DNA from: Acidobacteriota bacterium
GTDB lineage: Bacteria > Acidobacteriota > JAAYUB01
DNA: 39,937 nt
Reading direction: 5' to 3'
NCBI GenBank assembly: GCA_029565065.1
Contig: JAKQOW010000096.1
Coordinates: 1-39,937 of the forward strand
Positions 10,499 to 18,606 of the stretch are shown one piece after another. Both the position numbers and the translations under genes were made by a program. Within the stretch, counting starts at the first letter, position 1. The number at the start of each line of letters is the position of its first letter. The notes below the pieces were generated by a model. The model did not search any database. It was not told the origin of the DNA and saw only the letters and a list, made by a program, of their open reading frames with translations.

Positions 10499-13400
10499 CT
10501 ACTCGGCGCTGATGTAGCGCCCTTCCACCCGCAGCGTCGCGAGGCCGAAGGCGGGGAAGAACAGCGGGCCGTCCACGGGGCGCAGACGCTCGCCCGACGG
10601 ATTGCTGAGCCACACCACCGCGGGATGGAACCGGCGCCACTGCAGCGACGCGGTTTCGGGGCGGCCGCCGGCGTTGTACAGGCGCACGAGCATGCCGTCG
10701 CCCTCCGGAAGCGGGATGAGGCTGGTCACGACCACGGCGGGGGAGTCCACGGTGAACAGGGACTTCGGCGCCGCGACGCCCCGCGCCGGGCGCGCGAGCA
10801 GCGGCTGACTCCGCTCCACGCCGAAGCGGTAGGCGGCCAGGGCGTCGAACAGCCCGTGGGGCCGCACGGCAAAGGTGAAGGGGGCAGTTCCCGCCTGGTC
10901 GGCCTTGTAGTTGGTGTGCCAGTAGTTGTTCATGGTGTAAGCGAACAGGGTGCCGGACGCCGCCGCGTGCGCCTTCCAGCCGGCGGGGCCGTCGTTGTGG
11001 GCGGTCTCGTCCACCATGGCGCCGACGGAAACCAGCGGCGCTTCCACGGTGGCCCAGGTGACGCCGTGGCGCTGGTTGGAGACGTCCGCCCAGCGCTGGA
11101 TCGTGAAGAAATCGCGGCAGGCGCCGGGGAGCTGGTCCGCCTCGGGCCGGATGAATCCCCAGCCGAGGTCCAGGCGCGCCACGGCGTCGGGCACCGCGAA
11201 CGGGAAGGCGAAGTAGACCGCCTCCTTGTCGCGCACCGCGGTCTTGTCCAGCTCGTTGCGGATCGCCAGCCAGTCGAGCCCGTCCACGAGGCGGTACTCG
11301 CGGACCAGGGCGCGGGCACCTGGCATTGTGTCGCTCTCCACTCGCAGCGTCGCCACCAGCGGTCCGGCGTCGGGTGCGGTGATCCGGACCGTGCCGGCGC
11401 GTCGGACATCGGCAGGCGACTTGCCCGCGACGTAGAGATACTCGTTCAGTCCATACGCTCCGGCATCTACAAGCTCCCGGCCCCCGGCGGCGAGGCTGGT
11501 CACGGTGCCGGTGGCCGGATCCAGGCGGACCGCCAGTCCGGAGGCGGCGGCGCGGCCGTCGCCTGCGGTGGCCGTCCCGCCGGCGGGCGCGTTACCGGCC
11601 GTCACCCGGAAGCGCCGGCCGCCCAGCGGCGGCACGTCGGCGGCGAGAACCGCGAGTTCGCCGCTCGCGAGGCGCTGGGACGGCACGGGGCGCCCGTCGG
11701 TGTCCACGACGCGGTCTCCGGCGCGGGATTGCGCCGCCGGCAGCACCACGAGGTCGGTGCGGGTCCAGGAGCAGGTGTTGATCACGTCCAGGGAGGCATC
11801 CGCGGCGGGTGCGTCCTCGAGGGCGTCCACCGTTTCGAGGAGCTCGCGCGACAGGCGGTCGGCGGTCTCGGCGAATGCCTGCTTCAGCCGCCACTGGCCC
11901 ACGGCGTTGGGGTGGTCGGGATCGGAGACGCTGTTCCAAGCTCCCCAGGTGTGCTCGTCGGCCAGATGCACTTCCCGCCAGGCGCCGTAGAACGCCTGCG
12001 GGTCGTACCGGCCGTCCACCACCGCGGCCAGGGTCTCCGCCTGCACCAGGCGCTCGGACGCGCGGCGGGCCAGCCCCAGCTCCCGCGCCGTGGAGGCGGC
12101 GCCGTCCTCCCAGTAGGGGGTGAGGTCGCCGGCGAACGCGGGGAGCGTCGCGCCGTGGCGCCGCTCGAATTCGGCGAAGAGGCGGTCGGCCGTGTCGATG
12201 ACGAGACGGGGCGAAGCGTACCGCTCGTTCCACTCGCGGACAAAGTCGGGCAGGGCGGCGTCCGCGGGACCGTTGTCGGAATAGATGGTGTAGCGGAGCT
12301 GGACCAAGTCGTACGGGTAGTCGACCGCTTCCAGTTCGGCGAGGTAGCCGAAGAGCTTCGGTCGCGCGTCGGCGCTCCGGATGCCGCTGGTCTGGTGAAA
12401 GAGCGAGTAGCCCTTGCCCGCCACCCAGTAGAGGAGCTTGTCCTGCCCCGACGGCCCCACCCACCAGAAGGGGCGGTCGCCCCACGCCTCGGTGGAGCGG
12501 CCGATCCGGTCGGAGGCGTTGGGCCCGCTGGAAAAATACCGTATCCCCGCGTGCGCCAGCGCCGGCACCGCGCCCCAGCTCACGCCGGGGATATCGGTGA
12601 TCATGGCGGTGTCGATCTTCAGACCGTGGCGCGCCGCGAGGCGGCGGGCGCAGTCGGTGAGGCGGATCATCTCCTCGGGGCGCAGCAGGCCGGTGAGCGG
12701 ATTCGTGTAGAGCGCCTGCAGCCCCATGTGCCCGCTCCGGACTGCGTCGATGAACGCGTCGCGCTCCGGCACGCCGGCGCGGTACAGGTATTCTTCGACC
12801 GCCCAGAGGATCTCGGCGTTCCAGCGGAACTGCGCCTCGGCGGGGTAGTCGGCGGTGCGCCGGATGAGGCGGACGGCATCGGCGAGGTTCTGGAGCTGCG
12901 TCTCCAAAACCTCGCTCTGCAGGTGGGTGTAGCCGATGTCGTTGTGGGAGTGGGGCAGGAGATGCACCTCGCGCCGGCGCACGGGCCGGAGCACCGCCTC
13001 GAGGCGGACCTCCGCGCGGCCGTCCACACGGACACTCACCGGGTAGGGTGTCGGGGCGGCCGCCGGGGGCGCCAGCAGGTCCAGCACATTCAGGCCCAGC
13101 CGGAGAGGGTGTGTCGCCGGCGCGTCGCTGCCGGCCTGCACCACGACCGCGCCCGAGTCGGCGGTGTGATCGATCCAGAGCTCCACCAACTGCCGCTCGC
13201 CGTCCGGGGTCCGCACCAGGGCCGGCTGCGGCCGCGCCTCCATCGAGGAGCGGAACGCGTACATGAAGGTCATGTACCAGTCGCGCGAGCCCGCCGCCAC
13301 GCCCGTCACCCGAACCGTCACCGGCCGGCCGGGCGCAAGGAGCGCGGCCGGCACCTCCAGGAGCATGTAGCCGAAGGCGTCGCCCACGTGGTCCGTCCAG

Positions 13401-13831
13401 ACGTGGCGGAACGACAGCGCCACGCCGCCGGCGCCGCGCACGGTCCAGTTCTCGGCCACGCCGCCGGCGCGGGTGACGAACCGGAGCGCCGGCCGCCCGT
13501 CGAGTTCCAGGTCGAAGGCGCGGTCGCCACCCGACGTGCCGGTGGAGTGGGCGCCGATCCAGACGAAGGTGCACGGTGCGGCGGGGAGCGGGTCGGGCGC
13601 GGGAGCGGTGGTCCACTCGATGGCCATGCGGCCGTCGGTGACGCGGGTCAGCAGCGACTCGCGGGCGTACGGATGGAACGAGTGGTAGCGGAGGCGCTCA
13701 CCGGCGACCGCGGTGTCGAAGCCAGCCAAACCGCTGTGGCCGGGGGGCAGGACCGCGGGGACCGCGGCGCCCGCGGCGACCGCTAGCAACGTCAGCAGGG
13801 CTGCGATCAGGGTGGCGCGGATCCGGTTCAT
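10499..13831 (-). CDS. Secreted GH38-type alpha-mannosidase
   Basis: The product has 1110 residues. A signal peptide covers 1-23 (MNRIRATLIAALLTLLAVAAG). A long beta-rich N-terminal region to about 285 precedes the GH38 catalytic domain, which opens with LLPHSHNDIGYT. His294, His296 and Asp298 there match the zinc-binding HxHxD of GH38. Asp413 in MITDIPGVSW, 115 residues on, is a good candidate nucleophile. A DEHTWGAW motif follows, then C-terminal beta-sandwich domains as in other family members. It probably removes alpha-mannosyl residues from glycans outside the inner membrane. It is translationally coupled to the CBM9-like gene by an ATGA overlap at 13831-13828. The reading frame stays open upstream to 14662, but the signal peptide and coupling fix the start here. 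Confidence 0.85.
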   Translation of the reverse strand: MNRIRATLIAALLTLLAVAAGAAVPAVLPPGHSGLAGFDTAVAGERLRYHSFHPYARESLLTRVTDGRMAIEWTTAPAPDPLPAAPCTFVWIGAHSTGTSGGDRAFDLELDGRPALRFVTRAGGVAENWTVRGAGGVALSFRHVWTDHVGDAFGYMLLEVPAALLAPGRPVTVRVTGVAAGSRDWYMTFMYAFRSSMEARPQPALVRTPDGERQLVELWIDHTADSGAVVVQAGSDAPATHPLRLGLNVLDLLAPPAAAPTPYPVSVRVDGRAEVRLEAVLRPVRRREVHLLPHSHNDIGYTHLQSEVLETQLQNLADAVRLIRRTADYPAEAQFRWNAEILWAVEEYLYRAGVPERDAFIDAVRSGHMGLQALYTNPLTGLLRPEEMIRLTDCARRLAARHGLKIDTAMITDIPGVSWGAVPALAHAGIRYFSSGPNASDRIGRSTEAWGDRPFWWVGPSGQDKLLYWVAGKGYSLFHQTSGIRSADARPKLFGYLAELEAVDYPYDLVQLRYTIYSDNGPADAALPDFVREWNERYASPRLVIDTADRLFAEFERRHGATLPAFAGDLTPYWEDGAASTARELGLARRASERLVQAETLAAVVDGRYDPQAFYGAWREVHLADEHTWGAWNSVSDPDHPNAVGQWRLKQAFAETADRLSRELLETVDALEDAPAADASLDVINTCSWTRTDLVVLPAAQSRAGDRVVDTDGRPVPSQRLASGELAVLAADVPPLGGRRFRVTAGNAPAGGTATAGDGRAAASGLAVRLDPATGTVTSLAAGGRELVDAGAYGLNEYLYVAGKSPADVRRAGTVRITAPDAGPLVATLRVESDTMPGARALVREYRLVDGLDWLAIRNELDKTAVRDKEAVYFAFPFAVPDAVARLDLGWGFIRPEADQLPGACRDFFTIQRWADVSNQRHGVTWATVEAPLVSVGAMVDETAHNDGPAGWKAHAAASGTLFAYTMNNYWHTNYKADQAGTAPFTFAVRPHGLFDALAAYRFGVERSQPLLARPARGVAAPKSLFTVDSPAVVVTSLIPLPEGDGMLVRLYNAGGRPETASLQWRRFHPAVVWLSNPSGERLRPVDGPLFFPAFGLATLRVEGRYISAE

Positions 13832-14679
13832 GGACGGGCTCCTTCGGGGGCGGGCGTTCGGCGGCCGCCCAGGTGGACGTACGAGAAGCACTCGGGGATG
13901 TGGGAGTCGTAGACGCCGTGCGGATTCAGCGCCCAGCCGAGGCTCGGCGATAGCCGGCGGCCGCCGGCGTCCACGTGCTCGAAGCGGGAGAAGTCCAGCC
14001 GCAGGACGTCCCCTTCGCGGGGCGGCCATGCGCGCCCCGCGTAGAGCGCCGCCATGCCCGCCCAGGGGAAGGCGATCTCGGCCGTCCAGCCGCGGTCGAT
14101 GTCGGAGTCGTCGTTGATGGTGCCGTCCACCCGCACCGCGGCGCTGAGGCCGGGGAAGTCCCAGTCCATGAACGCCCACCGGCGGCCGCGCGGGTGGCGG
14201 CCGCAGCGGCTGGCGTCCTGGAAGCCGCCCAGCACGTCCACGGAGCGGACGGCCAGGTCGAACTCGGGGTGCCGCCGGAATCGCTCGCCGCGGCGGTACG
14301 CCTCCTGCCAGATGTAGAACACCTCGTAGACGGTCCCCAGCGCGTTGATCTGGAATTCGTAGTAGCAGTCGTCGCCGCCGATGAACACCTCGACGTCGTT
14401 CTCGGTCCAGACGAAGGCGTCGCGCTCGGTGAGACGCGCCTGGACACGGGGCTCCTCGATCCAGAAGCCCACGTAGAGGGCGACGTCGTCCCAGAGCGCG
14501 GCCATCCGCGTGTCCAGCAGCGCCGGGGCGCCGGTGACCAGGTCCACGAAGCGGGAGGATCGCGCCGCGTTCCGCCACGGCTCCTTGTCCAGGTCGCCGT
14601 CGATGCGGACGGGCCCGTCGACGCGATGGGCCGTGTAATGGATCAGCCGCTCTTCGCCGCAACCGTATCGTTGGGTCAT
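13828..14679 (-). CDS. CBM9-like carbohydrate-binding protein
   Basis: This 283-residue protein resembles carbohydrate-binding family 9-like proteins. It begins with a DGDLDKEPWRNA segment, then LWDDVALYVGFWIEEP, DVEVFIGGDDCYYEFQINALGTVYEVF, WTAEIAFPW and a final FSYVHL. The order of a 'do I differ' acid cluster, the DD/EF(Q)INALG motif and the EIAFPW strand is typical of that fold. No signal peptide is visible, so it would stay in the cytoplasm, odd beside an exported mannosidase. ATG 14679 follows GAGGTGATGG. The last four bases overlap the start of GH38, so the two are made together. It may sense or bind a released oligosaccharide, but no catalytic residues can be named. Confidence 0.8.
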   Translation of the reverse strand: MTQRYGCGEERLIHYTAHRVDGPVRIDGDLDKEPWRNAARSSRFVDLVTGAPALLDTRMAALWDDVALYVGFWIEEPRVQARLTERDAFVWTENDVEVFIGGDDCYYEFQINALGTVYEVFYIWQEAYRRGERFRRHPEFDLAVRSVDVLGGFQDASRCGRHPRGRRWAFMDWDFPGLSAAVRVDGTINDDSDIDRGWTAEIAFPWAGMAALYAGRAWPPREGDVLRLDFSRFEHVDAGGRRLSPSLGWALNPHGVYDSHIPECFSYVHLGGRRTPAPEGARP

Positions 14680-14697
14680 TCCATCACCTCGGAGCGG

Positions 14698-14802
14698 ATA
14701 TCGGAAATCGGAATTCGGATCTGGGACCTGGGTTCTGGGTTCTGGGTCCTAGGACCTGGGTTCTGGAACCTGGGTTCTGGGACCAGGGTCTCGGGGCTTT
14801 GG
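14698..14802 (+). repeat. Micro-repeat mosaic block R5
   Basis: ATCGGA/ATTCGG units (14699-14719) run into about nine CTGGGTTC/CTGGGACC/CTGGGTCC units (14721-14790). This is the ATCGG-then-CTGGG order also seen in R2. The block falls inside the predicted 5' leader of the CBM9-GH38 operon (promoter at 14857-14885), so it would be transcribed. Confidence 0.75.
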
Positions 14803-14856
14803 AATTGAGACATAGGATGTTGTTTCAGCGTCATCCGAATCGATTCCAAATAGCCA

Positions 14857-14885
14857 ATAATATATAAGAAATCAGCAATAACCAA
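14857..14885 (-). promoter_or_regulatory. Candidate promoter of the CBM9-GH38 operon
   Basis: On the minus strand TTGGTT (14885-14880) is separated by 17 bases from TATTAT (14862-14857) in a conspicuously AT-rich patch. The leader would be about 170 nt and would contain repeat block R5. The -35 matches only three of six consensus bases. Confidence 0.4.
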
Positions 14886-14891
14886 TAAACC

Positions 14892-14918
14892 CATTCACCG
14901 ATTCACCGATTCACCGAT
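14892..14918 (-). repeat. GATTCACC tandem repeat overlapping a gene end (R5b)
   Basis: Three 8-bp units (GGTGAATC on the minus strand) span the end of the transglutaminase gene. The last residues, EIGESVNR, and the TGA stop itself are encoded by the repeat. The same unit occurs at 7252-7275 and in the tail of R1. Confidence 0.8.
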
Positions 14919-17597
14919 CTCCATAATCCGGTCCGCGGTGCCGATGGTGTATCCTTCCGAGGCGTGGACGATGTCTCCCGCCGCCGTGACCACGAGCACC
15001 ACCGGCCGAAGCGGCAGCGTGGCGCCCAGGGTCGTTCGAATCACCGCCAACAGCGCCTCGCCCGGATCGCGAGTCCAGACCACGTTGGCGGGCAACTCGT
15101 CACCTGGCGGGGCCGCCTGTTCCGCCGGGAGGCAGAGCAGGATCCGGCCGCCCCATGCTTCCAGCGCCGCGCGCCGCGCCGCCAGCTCCGCCAGCACGTG
15201 GCGGGTGGGCTCCGTCCCCGGGGCCAGCCACGCCACGACGAATCCGCGACCGCCCGGTGTGGGCGCCAGCGGCAGCGGATCGCCTTCAAGGCCGGACAGC
15301 GCGGCCTCCCCGGGCAGCCGTCCCAGCACGCGGGGCGGCCCGGCGAGCTGCCGGAGCATCAGCGGCACCTCCGCGGCGCCGCCGGCGGGGAGGGGGAAGA
15401 AGGCCAGCCGGGCCAGCACCGAGCCGTCGTGCTGACGATTGCCCGTCACCAGCAGGTAGTCGCCGCCGGGCAACTCGGCGGTGCCGAACTCGGCCGCGGG
15501 CTGGCCCTCGGGGTATTCGAGGGTTTCCGGCGACCCTCCGCGCAGGCGCGCCAGGGTGAAGTGGGTGAAGTAGCGCGCCTGGCTCGCGGCCCCGGCCGGC
15601 TGCAGGGCCAGACGGCCCGTGGCCGGAGCGGGTTCGGCGGGGGGCGGCGGCACGGCCGGCTGCCATCGTCCGTTGAGATGCAGCTCGGGCGTGCGGAGCG
15701 CGGGGTGCAGCCGGGCGGGGATGCCGAGGCTGCGCGCCAGCGCCACCAGACAGATGTCGCAAGACCACCGGTCGGCCGCGCGCAGTTCCAGGACCCCCCG
15801 CGGCGTGACGGGGAGGCGGTAGGGGCTCCGGTCCTCGTGATGGGCGACGCGCCGCCGCAGCCATTCCCAGAGCGCCAGGGGCTCCCGCAGTGCCTTCCGG
15901 GCGACGGCGGCGGGGACCGCCTGCCGCAGCGGCTCGCGCCAGCCCACCAGCGTCTCGGTATCGATCCGCGGCGCCAGCACGGCGTTCACAAACAGCTCCC
16001 GGTCTGCGGTCATGAGGGGATGAGGCCGGGCGAGGGCGCCGGCCAGATGCGCCAGCAGCACGTCCGCCGGCGCGTCCCGGAGGTCCTTGTCGGACAGGGT
16101 GCCCAGCAGCGGCAGCGCCCACGCCCGCTGCGCCGCCGGGCAGCGGTGCAGGAACGCCTCGATGGCGCGCCAGTTGCCCCGGCTGGCCGCGATGATCCGC
16201 CACACGGCGTCCGGCTCCTGGCCGGTGGCGGCGGCGAGCGCGCGGGCGGCCGGTTCGGTCATGAAGGTCGCGATGTAGCCGGCCCGGCGGGCGTCGTTTT
16301 CCTTCAGCCGCCGGGCGTTTTCCGCCTGACCGGCGGTGGGGGCGGGCAGGGGCGGCGGGGCGGGCGGCGCTTGCAGATCGAGGTCCGCGACGAGCGCCGC
16401 GGGCGGGTCCGCGAGCGGCACCGTGAGTTCGCCGTCGAGATCGGGTGGAGCAGCCGCCCAACCGCTGCGTCCGTCCTTCCGGGCCCAGATCAGCACGCTC
16501 CCCCGGCCGCACACCAGGGCGGCCCGGCCGTCGGGTCCGGTGGTGAAGGTCGCCAGGGGATAGAACTCCGCGTAGTTGTAAAGCCGGAAGGTCACCTCCG
16601 CCCCGGCCACCGGCCGGCCGGCGGCGTCCACCACCCGCACCCGCGCCTCGCGCAGCGGGGCGTAGCCGGCGGTGAGGTTCAGCACGGGGCCGAGCGGCGG
16701 GCGCTCCAGCACCGGCTCCGGGCCGGCGTAGGCGCCGTACACGCGGGTGTGGACGAGCATCGCCCGGCGCACCGGCTCGCGGAACCACGCCAGGTCCAGC
16801 TCAGGCTCCGGCTCGCAGGCGCCCAGGTAATGCCAGGCGCCGTCCACCCACGCCTCCACCCAGGCGTGGTTGTCGTCGGTGTGGGCCCAGCGCGGCGTGT
16901 AACACTGGCGGGCGGGAATCCCGGCGGCCCGGAGCGCCGCGACCGCGAGCACCGACTCCTCGCCGCAGCGCCCGTAACCGGTGCGGATGGTCGCGAGCGG
17001 CGCGCTGGTGCGCGCGTCGGTGCCCTGGTAGACCACCCGCTCGTGGCACCAGTGGTTGATCTCGAGCACCGCCTGCCGCAGGGTGAGCCCGGCGACGCGG
17101 TCCCGGAGCTCGGGGTACATGTCCTGGCGGAAGGTGTCGAGGGTCTCGTTGTTCACGCGCAGCGGCAGGACGAAGTGGCGGAACAGCGCGTCGGGGATCT
17201 GCGGCCCCCAGGGCAGCTCGCGGCGGGCCTGCAGGCTGGCGCGGACGGCGGCGAGGTAGAAGTCGCCGTCGTGGTCGGCCAGGTCGGCCAGGGGCATGTA
17301 GGCGTACAGGAATTCCATGGCCTGCCGTTCGTCGGCCGCGAGCGGGCCGCGGAAGACGCCGAACAGGGCGTCGGCGCGGTGCCGCGCCAGCTTCCGGGTT
17401 TCCTGGAACCGCCGCTGGACGTCGGACCGGCTGTCCGGTGCGGGGCCGGCGGCCGCCGCGAGGCCCGCGGCGACAAGCAGTGCGAGCCACCCCGCGAGGA
17501 GCCCGCGTCCGCGGCCGCGCGGGCGAAGGGATTGTCGGCCGTTGCGCGCGCATCCATCTGACGATGCGCAAGACTCGGGGAACACACGATGATTCAT
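14895..17597 (-). CDS. Large exported transglutaminase-like protein with C-terminal redoxin-like domain
   Basis: The product has 900 residues from ATG 17597 (AAGGA upstream). An unusually long basic leader precedes a signal or anchor helix (33-50, LLAGWLALLVAAGLAAAA). The papain-like transglutaminase core has Cys211 in TGYGRCGEES and His244 in TDDNHAWVEAWVDG, followed by GACEPEPELD. A carboxypeptidase-regulatory-like segment (VVDAAGRPVAGAEVTFRLYN) comes next. A second, transglutaminase-like element follows (DRWSCDICLVALARSLGIPAR). The C-terminal ~120 residues resemble a thioredoxin fold (VVAWLAPGTEPTRHV...PVVLVVTAAGDIVHASEGYTIGT) but lack a CxxC. A protease, amidase or crosslinking role is possible. 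The final eight residues come from a tandem repeat. Confidence 0.75.
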   Translation of the reverse strand: MNHRVFPESCASSDGCARNGRQSLRPRGRGRGLLAGWLALLVAAGLAAAAGPAPDSRSDVQRRFQETRKLARHRADALFGVFRGPLAADERQAMEFLYAYMPLADLADHDGDFYLAAVRASLQARRELPWGPQIPDALFRHFVLPLRVNNETLDTFRQDMYPELRDRVAGLTLRQAVLEINHWCHERVVYQGTDARTSAPLATIRTGYGRCGEESVLAVAALRAAGIPARQCYTPRWAHTDDNHAWVEAWVDGAWHYLGACEPEPELDLAWFREPVRRAMLVHTRVYGAYAGPEPVLERPPLGPVLNLTAGYAPLREARVRVVDAAGRPVAGAEVTFRLYNYAEFYPLATFTTGPDGRAALVCGRGSVLIWARKDGRSGWAAAPPDLDGELTVPLADPPAALVADLDLQAPPAPPPLPAPTAGQAENARRLKENDARRAGYIATFMTEPAARALAAATGQEPDAVWRIIAASRGNWRAIEAFLHRCPAAQRAWALPLLGTLSDKDLRDAPADVLLAHLAGALARPHPLMTADRELFVNAVLAPRIDTETLVGWREPLRQAVPAAVARKALREPLALWEWLRRRVAHHEDRSPYRLPVTPRGVLELRAADRWSCDICLVALARSLGIPARLHPALRTPELHLNGRWQPAVPPPPAEPAPATGRLALQPAGAASQARYFTHFTLARLRGGSPETLEYPEGQPAAEFGTAELPGGDYLLVTGNRQHDGSVLARLAFFPLPAGGAAEVPLMLRQLAGPPRVLGRLPGEAALSGLEGDPLPLAPTPGGRGFVVAWLAPGTEPTRHVLAELAARRAALEAWGGRILLCLPAEQAAPPGDELPANVVWTRDPGEALLAVIRTTLGATLPLRPVVLVVTAAGDIVHASEGYTIGTADRIMEIGESVNR

Positions 17598-17625
17598 GCA
17601 CGCTTCCTTGATATTGATTGCATGC

Positions 17626-17655
17626 ATTGTATGCGTAGAAACACCCCCCGCCCAA
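17626..17655 (-). promoter_or_regulatory. Candidate promoter of the transglutaminase-like gene
   Basis: On the minus strand TTGGGC (17655-17650), an 18-bp spacer and TACAAT (17631-17626) would start transcription near 17619, giving a leader of about 22 nt. The -10 lies within a small palindrome, GCAT-ACA-ATGC. The -35 is weak. Confidence 0.4.
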
Positions 17656-17774
17656 GGAGTTTTCCGCATCTTCGGCACTAAGTGAATCGGCGTCGACCGG
17701 ATCTGGATTGGTTTCTACGTTGATCGTCCGAAAAGAAACCGAGTGCATTGACAATCGCTGCCCAGACTCATCCC

Positions 17775-17792
17775 GATATCTCTGAAGATATC
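17775..17792. promoter_or_regulatory. Perfect palindrome GATATCT-CTGA-AGATATC
   Basis: Seven-bp perfect arms are separated by 4 nt, about 120 bp upstream of the candidate promoter at 17626-17655. The shape fits a dimeric regulator's operator. No regulator gene is nearby, so its role is open. Confidence 0.3.
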
Positions 17793-17909
17793 TGGCGATG
17801 TGCGCGTGTCGCCCAAGTATTACAGTCCAACACTGCGACGATACTGCGATCGGGATTGATCCGATTACATTGACCAATCAACTGATGTTGAGATGGCGCG
17901 TCGCGGCGA

Positions 17910-18446
17910 CTATTTCACCAGAGTCGCCTTCACGTGAATGAGGCCGTCAGACGCCGCACCGATCAGCAGTTTGTTAACAGCCGGTACAGGGTCACCCGGA
18001 TCATAGATTTCCTCTTTAAACAGAACCAAAAGCTCGCCCTCTCTTACAAACAGTAGGTTTGACATGATTTCGTTACTAGACGGACTCACATCAAACGCGG
18101 TTTCGGGCGTGAACGGCGCGTTCACACCCAGATACTGGATTTGAACAATGGGCGGATCCTCCAATGTGATCAAGTCGGAATAAACTCGTGCATAATGGAA
18201 TCGATAGATCTGCCAGGGAGTGCCCCATTCGACGATAACATCACCCTCAGAATCCGGTTCCAACACGATGTCCATTATGTGCCGTGAACACCCGCCACTG
18301 TTGGCTTCCAGCTGAGCAATCCGATCTTCCAAGGTTGCCACAAGAGTTTCCAATTGGGCCACCCGTTGGGACAGTCCGTCCGCCCGCACCAGGGAAGAGA
18401 GACCAAGCCCAAGAATCAGAATGATCAGACCAAGTTTTGATTTCAT
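17910..18446 (-). CDS. Small secreted protein with short coiled coil, function unknown
   Basis: I do not recognise this 178-residue protein. A signal peptide covers about 1-22 (KLGLIILILGLGLSSLVRA). A heptad segment follows (SQRVAQLETLVATLEDRIAQLE), able to form a short dimeric or trimeric coiled coil. The remaining ~125 residues are beta-rich and acidic, with a single Cys just after the coil. ATG 18446 is preferred over GTG 18449 because GGGGAGG sits five bases upstream. Codons and flanks are visibly AT-richer than those of neighbouring genes, which suggests recent acquisition. A coil-then-beta-domain layout resembles trimeric surface or phage-type proteins, but nothing specific can be claimed. 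Confidence 0.7.
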   Translation of the reverse strand: MKSKLGLIILILGLGLSSLVRADGLSQRVAQLETLVATLEDRIAQLEANSGGCSRHIMDIVLEPDSEGDVIVEWGTPWQIYRFHYARVYSDLITLEDPPIVQIQYLGVNAPFTPETAFDVSPSSNEIMSNLLFVREGELLVLFKEEIYDPGDPVPAVNKLLIGAASDGLIHVKATLVK

Positions 18447-18539
18447 CACTTCCTCCCCAAAAGTAGGACGTTTAGTGCATTTCTTCGGCAGAATGGTCTG
18501 CGTGAAAATTTAGCAGAGGATAACACGAATATTTATCGG

Positions 18540-18555
18540 GATCTATCGCTAGATC
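18540..18555. promoter_or_regulatory. Perfect palindrome GATCTA-TCGC-TAGATC
   Basis: Six-bp perfect arms with a 4-nt spacer lie about 95 bp upstream of the small secreted protein gene, in an AT-rich gap. It is a possible operator, similar in geometry to the palindrome at 17775-17792 though not in sequence. Confidence 0.25.
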
Positions 18556-18606
18556 AGAATGGCAATTGATTGTTGGCAGCGGTATGCATCATGTTGGTAA
18601 AACGGG

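Larger units (their letters stand above)
17598..17909. other. 312-bp AT-richer intergenic stretch
   Basis: This gap between the transglutaminase-like gene and the small coiled-coil gene has visibly lower GC than its surroundings. It contains the candidate promoter 17626-17655 and the palindrome 17775-17792. An open frame on the minus strand from 17877 enters the transglutaminase gene out of frame, and I do not credit it. Nothing else is recognisable. Confidence 0.5.

Noticed and set aside
10499..14662. A single 1387-residue frame covering GH38 and most of the CBM9-like gene
   Set aside because: The upstream part has no family similarity and no start signals. The signal peptide and ATGA overlap place the GH38 start at 13831, and the other frame of 13828-14679 reads a clear CBM9-like protein.
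14676..14894. A 72-codon minus-strand frame through block R5 that ends in an ATGA overlap with the CBM9-like gene
   Set aside because: Half of it is a Pro/Gln-rich reading of the DNA repeats, and the rest has no recognisable protein character. The overlap is probably chance.
16801..17877. Alternative long minus-strand frame at the 5' part of the transglutaminase-like gene
   Set aside because: It is out of frame with the catalytic Cys and His motifs and becomes an Arg/Pro-rich shadow inside the gene.
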